DNA from: DATDAH01 sp036525535
Lineage (GTDB): Bacteria > Actinomycetota > Acidimicrobiia > Acidimicrobiales > DATDAH01
Direction of reading: 5' to 3'
DNA: 28,245 nt
Assembly: GCA_036525535.1 (NCBI GenBank)
Contig: DATDAH010000058.1
Span: 1-28,245, forward strand
Under the pieces are notes generated by a model. It was not told the DNA's origin and did no database searches. It saw only the letters and a program-made list of their open reading frames with translations. Position numbers and translations under genes: made by a program. How positions within the stretch are numbered: position 1 is the stretch's first letter; each line of letters opens with the position of its first letter. Shown one piece after another: positions 21,274 through 28,245 of the stretch.

Positions 21274-21473
21274 CCGCGGTGACCGTCAACGGCCAGCCCG
21301 AGGACGTCGGGGCGGGGACCACCGTCGCCGACCTCGTCGCCCGCCACCGCCCGTCGTCCCGAGGGGTGGCCGTGGCCCGCAACGAGGAGGTCGTCCCCCG
21401 CAGCCAGTGGGACACCACCCCGGCCGCCGAAGGCGACCGGTTCGAGATCCTGACCGCGGCCCAGGGAGGCTGA
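21270..21473 (+). CDS. thiS: sulfur carrier protein ThiS
   Basis: This 67 aa beta-grasp protein ends in the diagnostic Gly-Gly (TAAQGG), whose C-terminal carboxylate becomes the thiocarboxylate that donates sulfur to the thiazole. The start MTAVTVNGQPEDV, the segment AGTTVADLV and the VAVARNEEVVPRSQW stretch fit ThiS. The adenylating enzyme ThiF is not encoded in this operon, so activation must depend on a gene elsewhere (for example a MoeB-like protein). It overlaps thiO by ATGA and lies one base before thiG. Confidence 0.93.
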   Translation: MTAVTVNGQPEDVGAGTTVADLVARHRPSSRGVAVARNEEVVPRSQWDTTPAAEGDRFEILTAAQGG

Positions 21474-21474
21474 C

Positions 21475-22272
21475 GTGGACACCCCCGTCGACCCCCTGAA
21501 GATCGCGGACCGAGAACTCGGCTCCCGGCTCGTCCTCGGCACCGGTGGGGCCCCGAGCCTCGACCTCCTCGAGCGGGCCGTGGTGGCGTCGGGCACCGAG
21601 CTGGTGACCGTCGCCCTCCGTCGAATCGACCCTCAGGCCCCAGGCTCCGTGCTCGAGGTGCTCGATCGGCTCGGCGTGGCCGTGCTCCCCAACACCGCCG
21701 GCTGCTACACCGCGACCGAGGCCGTGCGCACGGCCCGGTTGGCTCGGGAGGCCTTCGAAACGGACTGGGTGAAGCTGGAGGTGATCGGTGACGACCGCAC
21801 GCTGCTGCCCGATCCGGTTGAGCTGGTCCACGCCGCCGAGCAGCTCGTCGACGACGGCTTCACGGTGCTCGCCTACACGACCGACGACCCCATCCTGGCC
21901 CGCCGTCTGGAAGACCTGGGCTGTGCCGCCGTCATGCCCCTGGGCTCGCCGATCGGGAGCGGCATGGGCATCAACAATCCGTACAACATCGCCCTGATCG
22001 TGGCTCAGGCGGCGGTCCCGGTCGTCCTCGATGCCGGCGTGGGCACCGCCTCTGACGCCGCTTTGGCGATGGAGCTGGGCTGCGACGCGGTGCTGCTGGC
22101 CTCGGCGGTCACCCGGGCGCAGGACCCGGTCGCCATGGCCCACGCCATGCGCCACGCCGTCGCCGCCGGGCACCTGGCCCGGATTGCAGGACGCATCCCC
22201 CGGCGCCACTATGCCGATGCCTCCACGTCCGACGAGGGTCGGCCTGACCTGCTCGGCCCCGATCCCCTGTGA
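21475..22272 (+). CDS. thiG: thiazole synthase ThiG
   Basis: This 265 aa TIM-barrel enzyme forms the thiazole phosphate from 1-deoxy-D-xylulose 5-phosphate, dehydroglycine and ThiS thiocarboxylate. Landmarks: SRLVLGTGG, VLPNTAGCYTATEAVRTARL, Lys100 in WVKLEVIGD (the Schiff-base lysine), AAVMPLGSPIGSGMGI, and VLDAGVGTASDAALAMELG for phosphate binding. The C-terminal RIPRRHYADASTSDEGRP is also typical. It has a GTG start one base after the thiS stop and overlaps the next gene by 4 bases (GTGA). Confidence 0.95.
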   Translation: MDTPVDPLKIADRELGSRLVLGTGGAPSLDLLERAVVASGTELVTVALRRIDPQAPGSVLEVLDRLGVAVLPNTAGCYTATEAVRTARLAREAFETDWVKLEVIGDDRTLLPDPVELVHAAEQLVDDGFTVLAYTTDDPILARRLEDLGCAAVMPLGSPIGSGMGINNPYNIALIVAQAAVPVVLDAGVGTASDAALAMELGCDAVLLASAVTRAQDPVAMAHAMRHAVAAGHLARIAGRIPRRHYADASTSDEGRPDLLGPDPL

Positions 22273-22867
22273 GGCTGCTGGTGCTCACCGATCGACGGCA
22301 GTCGGCGGGGGCTGGACGAGACCTGGTCGAGACGGTGACGGCCGTCGTGGCCGCGGGCGCCCCGACGGTGCTCTTCCGGGAGAAGGACCTGCCGGCCGAC
22401 GAACGGCGGGCCCTGGGGGAGCGGGTGGCCGAGGTCTGCGCGGCGGCGGGGGCGTCGCTCACCGTCGCCTCCGATCCGACGCTGGCCCGGATGCTCGGCG
22501 CCGGGACCGTCCACCTGGCCGGCGATGACCCCTGGCCCTCAGAGGACGATCTCGCCGTCGGTCGTTCGTGTCACTCGGCGGGCGAGCTGGCCGACGCCGA
22601 CACGCACGGGGCGGCCTACGCCACCGTGTCGCCCGTCTTCGCCACGACGAGCAAGCCCGGCTACGGGCCACCGCTCGGCCTGGTCGGGCTGCGGGCGCTG
22701 GTGGCCGGCACCCGCGTGCCGATCCTCGCCCTCGGCGGCGTCGGCCCCGACGACGTCGGGGTCTGCCTGGCCGCCGGCGCCACCGGCGTGGCCGTGATGG
22801 CTGCCGTCATGACCGCGGCCGACCCCGGTGCGGTGGTCCGCGAGCTGCTCGACCAGGAGCCGGTCCG

Positions 22868-22871
<4 letters not shown>
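22269..22871 (+). CDS. tenI: TenI-like thiazole tautomerase or second ThiE
   Basis: This is a 200 aa ThiE/TenI superfamily protein, the second in the operon. LFREKDLPADERRAL and TVHLAGDD match the barrel, but NDR/DDR of ThiE is replaced by VASDP and the pyrophosphate loop GPxxxTxTK is changed to SPVFATTSKPGYGPPLGL, as in TenI-type proteins. His102 in GRSCHSAGEL matches a histidine that I associate with the TenI tautomerase active site, although some ThiE proteins have a similar segment. TenI aromatises the ThiG product and in Bacillus also lies beside thiO-thiS-thiG. I therefore favour tautomerase over a redundant synthase, with moderate certainty. Confidence 0.75.
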
Positions 22872-23664
<793 letters not shown>

Positions 23665-23668
<4 letters not shown>

Positions 23669-25071
23669 TCTCCACCACCCTCGCTCTCGTCGCCCTGCTC
23701 GGCACCCTCATCGCCCTGGTCTTCATCGCCCGCGGCGCCGGCAGCGGGAAGGAGATGGACACCTACCTCACCGCCCGGGACAGCCAGACCGCGGTCACGC
23801 TCGCGCTGGCCTTCCTCGCGTCGGGACTGGGCTCCTGGATCCTCTTCGCGCCGCCCGAGGTGGGTCAGTTCATCGGGATCCTGGGCGTGATCGGCTATGC
23901 CGTCGGCGGGGCCCTGCCCTTCGTGGCCTACGCGTGGCTCGGGCCGAAGATCCGTGACGCCGCCCCCGACGGCGTGACCCTCACCGACTGGGTGCGGCAG
24001 CGCTTCGGCCGGCCCGCGCAGGCCTGGGTGGGCCTGGTGTCGGTCTTCTACATGTTCATGTTCGTCACCGCGGAGCTCACGGCAATCGGCGACGTGCTCG
24101 ACCTGCTCGGCGGGGTCGATCCGTGGATCCCGATCGTCCTCACCGCGGGGGTGACGGCGGCTTACACGGCCTGGGGCGGCCTGCCCGCCTCCTTGCGCAC
24201 CGACTACGTACAGGGCGTGATGATCCTGGTCCTCGTCGCCATCGCCATGGCCGCCATCCTCATCCACGTCGACGACCCGTTGGACCGGGCGCGCGACGGC
24301 GGCCTCACCACGTTCTCGCGGGCGGGTTGGGAGAGCATCGTGGTACTGAGCATCGCCATCACCGCCGCCAACCTGTTCCACCAGGGCTACTGGCAGCGGA
24401 CCTGGTCAGCCGAGAACACGAAGGTCCTGGCCCGGGCGGGCTACGGCGGTGCCCTGTTGAGCCTCCTCGTGCTCCTGCCCATCGGGGCCACTGGCATGAT
24501 CGCCGGGGGCGTGGCCATCGCCGAGGGCGTCGAGCCGTCGCCCGTGCCGTTCTTCTTCCTGCTCGACGGCCTGCCCGAGATCATCATCTTCCTGGTGGCC
24601 GTGATGGCGGTCGCCCTCGTGGCCTCGAGCGTCGACACCCTCCAGAGCGCCCTCGCCGCCATGATGGCCCGCGACCTGACCGATCGCCGGTTGACCCTCA
24701 ACGGGGCGAAGGTGCTCACCGTCATCCTCACCGTGCCCGCGGTCCTCATCGCGCTGAAGGGCTACGACATCCTGCGCCTCTTCCTCATCGCCGACCTGGT
24801 GGCGGCGGCGACCGTGGTCCCGGTGTTCCTCGGCCTGCGCCGGCCCGCCTCCAGCGCCTCGGTCATCGCCGGCTCGGTGGCCGGACTGGCCTCCGTGGTG
24901 ATCCTCGGCTGGATCCAGGAGGGCACGCTGCAAGGGGGCATCGACCTGCTGACGGTGGCCACCTCGCCCGACCTCGACGTCTGGTCCTTCATCCTGGCCC
25001 CGCTGGTCTCCGGTGCGGTGGCCCTGGCCGTCGGCCGCGTGACGGCCCCGTCGGCGGCGCCGGTCAGCTGA
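23665..25071 (+). CDS. sodium:solute symporter in the thiamin operon, candidate thiamin or precursor transporter
   Basis: This 468 aa integral membrane protein has about twelve hydrophobic segments, starting with MISTTLALVALLGTLIALVF and continuing with FIGILGVIGYAVGGALPFV, WVGLVSVFYMFMFV and others. The SSS family is indicated by the DSQTAVTLALAFLASGLGSW segment, YTAWGGLPASLRTDYVQG, the ANLFHQGYWQRTWSAEN stretch and ASSVDTLQSALAAMMARDL near the family's sodium-site region. The ATG overlaps the thiD stop as ATGA, placing it under the TPP riboswitch. Uptake of thiamin, HMP or thiazole is the natural inference; the family also carries sugars, pantothenate and proline, so the substrate is unproven. 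It overlaps the convergent pgl gene by 8 bases at the palindrome TCAGCTGA. Confidence 0.87.
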
Positions 25072-25759
25072 GCTGAGCGGCGGCCTCGCGGTCGACCAGC
25101 CACACGACCTGCTCGGCCCGGATCTGGGAGGCGGTGGTCTCGCCCGCGACCGTGCGGGCCAGGGCCTCGGCCTTGTCGGACCCGCTCACCGTGACCAGGG
25201 CGAGGCGGGCTCGTTCGATGCCGCTGAAGGTGAGCGTCTCCCTCGGGTGGGGGTTGGCCCCCGTGGGGTCGTCGTTCATGACCACCAGGCGACCGGGATC
25301 GGCCTCCAGGGCGGCGGAGCCGGGGAAGAGGGAGGCGGTGTGGCCGTCGGCGCCGAGGCCGAGGTGGAGCACGTCGAACTGGCCGAGCTCGCCCACCAGC
25401 TGGTGATACCGGTCGGGGCCGTCCTCACAGCGCATGGGGTAGTTGGCGTTGACCGCCCCCACGTTCTCGAGCAGGGCTTCGCGGACGAGTCGGTAGTTCG
25501 AGTCCTCGTGGTCCAGGGGCACGCAGCGTTCGTCGCCCCAGTAGACGTCCACCCGCCACCAGTCGATCTGGGCGCCGCCGGCTTCGGCCAGGGCCTCGTA
25601 GCAGGTGCGAGCCGTCTGGCCGCCGGAGAGAAACAGCGAGAAGAAGTCGGAGGGGCGGGCGATGAAGGCCTCGATGACGCGCTCGGCGAACTCCGCCGCC
25701 ACGCTGTCCACGACCACCAACTCCCCGAACACGGCCCCGACGTTAGGCGACGAGGTCAC
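25064..25759 (-). CDS. pgl: 6-phosphogluconolactonase
   Basis: This 231 aa protein hydrolyses 6-phosphogluconolactone in the oxidative pentose-phosphate pathway. It has the Pgl/DevB motifs LFLSGGQTARTCYEAL, VDVYWGDERCVPLDHEDSNY and LGLGADGHTASLFPG, and the usual length. The GTG start lies 4 bases after the transaldolase stop, so it is the last gene of a tkt-tal-pgl operon. zwf and gnd are not seen in this window. The 3' end overlaps that of the symporter gene on the opposite strand. Confidence 0.93.
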   Translation of the reverse strand: MTSSPNVGAVFGELVVVDSVAAEFAERVIEAFIARPSDFFSLFLSGGQTARTCYEALAEAGGAQIDWWRVDVYWGDERCVPLDHEDSNYRLVREALLENVGAVNANYPMRCEDGPDRYHQLVGELGQFDVLHLGLGADGHTASLFPGSAALEADPGRLVVMNDDPTGANPHPRETLTFSGIERARLALVTVSGSDKAEALARTVAGETTASQIRAEQVVWLVDREAAAQLS

Positions 25760-25763
25760 CGCA

Positions 25764-26855
25764 TCAGGCGCTGAGCTGTTCCGCCTTGTCGCCGAGGGTG
25801 CCGAGGAGCTCGTCGAAGGCCTTCTCGAACGCAGCCACGCCCTCGTCCTCGAGGCGCTGGCCCACGTCCTCCATGTCGACGCCGACGGCTTCGACGGCCT
25901 CCAGTACCGCCTTGGCCCCCGCGGGGTCGGCGTCGATCGTCCGAGCCACGGTGCCGTGGTCCTCGAAGGCCTCCAGGGTGGTGTCCGGGATGGTGTTGAC
26001 CGTCTCCGGGCCGATGAGGGAGTCGATGTACAGGATGTCGGGATACGCCGGGTTCTTGGTCGAGGTCGAGGCCCAGAGCGGACGCTGGACCCGCGCCCCC
26101 CGGGCGGACAGCGCCTCCCAACGGGGTCCCCCGAAGGTAGCCACGAAGAGGTCGTAGGCGACCTGGGCCTGCGCCACGGCGGCCTTGCCCCGCAGGGCCA
26201 ATGCCTCGGGCGTCCCGATCTCGTCGAGGCGCCGGTCGACCTCCGTGTCGACCCGACTGACGAAGAACGAAGCCACGCTGCTGACCGGGTGGAGGTCGCC
26301 GTCGTAGGCCTCCAGGCCGCTGATGTAGGCCTCCATGACCTCCTCGTAGCGGCTCAGCGAGAAGATCAGGGTCACGTTGATGCTGTGGCCTTCGGCGATC
26401 ATCTGGCGGATCGCCGGGATGCCCTCGGCCGTGCCCGGGATCTTCACGTAGAGGTTGGGCTCGGCGATGCGCTGGTGGAGCTCGCGGGCGGCGGCGACCG
26501 TGCCGTCGGTGTCCCGGGCCAGCGCCGGTGCCACCTCCACCGAGGTGAAGCCGTCCAGGCCGTCACTGGTGTCGTAGACCGGGCGCAGGATGCCGAGGGC
26601 ATCCTCGATGTCCTGGACGACGAGGGCCCAGTAGACGTCGTCGATGCTCTGACCGGCCAGCTCGGCCAGCTGCTGGTCGTAGTCGTCGCCGGTGCCCATG
26701 GCCTTCTGGAAGATGGAGGGGTTCGAGGTGATGCCCCGGATGCCCTTGTCCACCCAGGCCTGGAGCTCGCCGCCGGTGATCCAGCCCCGCCGGAGGTTGT
26801 CCAGCCACGGGCTCTGTCCTTGCTCGGTGCACAGACGCTGAAGCTTGGTCGTCAT
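25764..26855 (-). CDS. tal: transaldolase, actinobacterial long form
   Basis: This 363 aa enzyme transfers a dihydroxyacetone unit between sugar phosphates. ITSNPSIFQKAM, FTSVEVAPALARDT and NLYVKIPGTAEG with the Schiff-base Lys138 define the family, and the length of about 360-370 aa is that of the long actinobacterial type. The frame is open further upstream to 27257, but that part overlaps tkt in another frame and lacks family resemblance; ATG 26855 has AAAGGG 8 bases upstream and begins the conserved MTTKLQRL. It lies 16 bases after tkt and 4 before pgl. Confidence 0.95.
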   Translation of the reverse strand: MTTKLQRLCTEQGQSPWLDNLRRGWITGGELQAWVDKGIRGITSNPSIFQKAMGTGDDYDQQLAELAGQSIDDVYWALVVQDIEDALGILRPVYDTSDGLDGFTSVEVAPALARDTDGTVAAARELHQRIAEPNLYVKIPGTAEGIPAIRQMIAEGHSINVTLIFSLSRYEEVMEAYISGLEAYDGDLHPVSSVASFFVSRVDTEVDRRLDEIGTPEALALRGKAAVAQAQVAYDLFVATFGGPRWEALSARGARVQRPLWASTSTKNPAYPDILYIDSLIGPETVNTIPDTTLEAFEDHGTVARTIDADPAGAKAVLEAVEAVGVDMEDVGQRLEDEGVAAFEKAFDELLGTLGDKAEQLSA

Positions 26856-26871
26856 GAGGGTGCCCTTTCGG

Positions 26872-28245
26872 TCAGGCGAGGAGACGGCGAGCCGATCCCG
26901 CCACCGCCTCGGGGTTGAAGCCGAGCTTGTCCATCGCCACCGCTCCGGGCGCCGAAGCCCCGAAGTGGTCGAGGCCGTGAGCCGCGTCCACCCAGCGCTC
27001 CCAGCCCATCGTGACGCCGGCCTCCACGGAGAGCGATGGCGTCCCCGGGGGCAGCACCGTTTCGCGGTAGGCGACGTCCTGTCCGGCGAAGAGGTCCCAC
27101 GACGGCATGGACACGACGCGGCACGCCGTCCCTTCGGCGGCCAGCAGGTCGGCGGCGGCGACACAGAGGGACACTTCGCTGCCGGTCCCGACCAGGACGA
27201 GGTCGGGCCGGCCCTCGGGGTCGGCGAGCACGTAGGCACCCTTGTCCAGGGCCCCACCCGCGGTGCCCTCGAGCACCGGGAGGTCCTGTCGGGTCAGGAT
27301 CAGGGCGACCGGACCGTCGTGGTCGACGGCGATGCGCCACGCCGCCGCGGTCTCGTTGGCGTCGGCCGGACGGATGAGGCAGAGATCGGGGATGGCCCGC
27401 AGCGCCGCGAGGTGCTCCACCGGCTGGTGGGTCGGACCGTCCTCCCCGAGCCCGATCGAGTCGTGGCTCCACGAGTAGAGGACATGGGCCCTCGAGATCG
27501 CCGCCAGCCGGACCGACGGTCGCATGTAGTCGCTGAACACCAGGAAGGTGCCACCGAAGGGGATGACCCCGCCGTGGAGGGCCATGCCGTTCATGATCCC
27601 ACCCATGGCGTGCTCGCGGATGCCCCAGTGGATCTGGCGCCCGTCACGGTGGTCCCGGTCGAAGACCGTGGCCTCCTTGAGCTCCGTGCCCGTGTTGCCG
27701 GTCAGGTCGGCGCCGCCACCCACCAGCCCGGGCACGGTGTCGAGAACCGCGTTCAAGCAGGCGGCGCTGGCCTTGCGGGTGGCGACCTTCTCACCCGCGT
27801 CCCAAACGGGCAGGGCCTCGTCCCAGCCCGGGAGGCCGCGCCCGGTCAGGCAGGCGTCCACCACCTCGCGGTCGGACCGGTCGGCCAGGCGCTTCTCCCA
27901 GGCCTCGCGGTTCCGCCGGCCTCGGCGTCCGGCCGACCGGTAGAGGTCCAGGACCTCGTCGGGCACCCAGAAGGGCTCGTCGGGCAGGCCGAGGATCTCC
28001 TTGGTGACGCGGATCTCGTCCTCGCCCAGCGGGTTGCCGTGGGCGTCGGCGGTGTCGGTGAACTTGGGGGAGGGGTAACCGATGTGGCTGCGCAGGAGCA
28101 GGAACGACGGGGCGTCCTCCACGGCCATCGCCCGGCGCAGCCCGGCCTCGAGGGCGTCACAGTCGTTGGCGATCTCGCCGAGGTCCTCGACGTGCCAGCC
28201 GTAGGCCTCGAACCGCTTGCCGGCGTCGTCGGACAGCGACAGCTC
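26872..28245 (-). CDS. tkt: transketolase (N-terminal part beyond the window)
   Basis: This is a thiamin-pyrophosphate-dependent enzyme of the non-oxidative pentose-phosphate pathway. The frame is open to the window end, so the first part, including the thiamin-binding GDG motif, is missing; 457 residues are visible. They contain the end of the PP domain (FEAYGWHVEDLGE, LLRSHIGYPSPKF), the Pyr domain with GADLTGNTGTELKEA, WGIREHAMGGIMNGMA, DSIGLGEDGPTHQPVEHLA, and the C-terminal domain with LVGTGSEVSLC and GWERWVDAAHGLDHFGASAP. The apparent start at 28128 is only an internal Met (RRAMAVEDAP). It heads the tkt-tal-pgl operon. Its cofactor is made by the neighbouring convergent thi operon. Confidence 0.95.
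   Translation of the reverse strand, partial: ELSLSDDAGKRFEAYGWHVEDLGEIANDCDALEAGLRRAMAVEDAPSFLLLRSHIGYPSPKFTDTADAHGNPLGEDEIRVTKEILGLPDEPFWVPDEVLDLYRSAGRRGRRNREAWEKRLADRSDREVVDACLTGRGLPGWDEALPVWDAGEKVATRKASAACLNAVLDTVPGLVGGGADLTGNTGTELKEATVFDRDHRDGRQIHWGIREHAMGGIMNGMALHGGVIPFGGTFLVFSDYMRPSVRLAAISRAHVLYSWSHDSIGLGEDGPTHQPVEHLAALRAIPDLCLIRPADANETAAAWRIAVDHDGPVALILTRQDLPVLEGTAGGALDKGAYVLADPEGRPDLVLVGTGSEVSLCVAAADLLAAEGTACRVVSMPSWDLFAGQDVAYRETVLPPGTPSLSVEAGVTMGWERWVDAAHGLDHFGASAPGAVAMDKLGFNPEAVAGSARRLLA

Noticed and set aside
26856..27257. N-terminal extension of transaldolase by 134 residues
   Set aside because: It overlaps the transketolase gene in another frame and has no family similarity; ATG 26855 has a ribosome binding site and begins the conserved region.

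Overview
The window is one contiguous, gene-dense piece of a high-GC (roughly 70-75 %) bacterial chromosome, most likely from an aerobic actinobacterium, possibly of the Acidimicrobiia type. Supporting signs are a fused CofG/CofH F420 enzyme (FbiC), a DUF3151 protein, oxygen-dependent ThiO in the thiamin operon, GTG/TTG starts, TANNNT-type -10 elements placed directly in front of start codons, and very strong G/C at third codon positions. The taxonomic call is an inference from gene content only. I see no tRNA, rRNA, insertion sequence, phage gene or CRISPR array, and no gene-free stretch above 300 bases. The largest gap is 8735-8906.

Layout. 1-4590: 3' part of a GlcD-type FAD oxidase, a glycerophosphodiesterase on the minus strand, then DUF2203, SirB1-type, membrane-anchored and acyl-CoA dehydrogenase genes. 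4603-8734: histidine phosphatase (minus), pyruvate kinase with a translationally overlapping patatin-like lipase, DUF3151, and a methyltransferase (minus) that is visibly less GC-rich. 8907-13784: two small unknown genes, a flavin reductase, a sphingosine-phosphate-lyase-like PLP enzyme followed by mobA, a rhodanese followed by ribonuclease D, and a small Cys/His protein. 13791-15756 (minus): an McrB-like AAA+ ATPase with an overlapping partner of the McrC/DUF2357 type, the most system-like element here. 15807-17105: a small helical protein and a LOG-family protein, the latter downstream of fbiC (17110-19359, minus).

19398-25071: a TPP-riboswitch-controlled thiamin operon, thiE-thiO-thiS-thiG-tenI-like-thiD, ending in a sodium:solute symporter coupled by an ATGA overlap. 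ThiO, ThiS and ThiG make the thiazole, the TenI-like protein may tautomerise it, ThiD phosphorylates HMP and ThiE joins the halves. The symporter is a good candidate for uptake of thiamin or a precursor. 25064-28245 (minus): a pentose-phosphate operon tkt-tal-pgl, with tkt running off the window.

Sequence-level patterns across the window: (i) at least eleven genes have a TANNNT hexamer ending 6-9 bases before the start codon, implying leaderless or near-leaderless transcripts; in several cases the TAG stop of the preceding gene is the first half of this hexamer; (ii) three genes (patatin, mobA, ribonuclease D) have no plausible ATG/GTG/TTG start and appear to use CTG; (iii) convergent gene pairs meet in perfect small hairpins built around the two opposing stop codons; (iv) pyruvate kinase carries the residues of the potassium-independent class.
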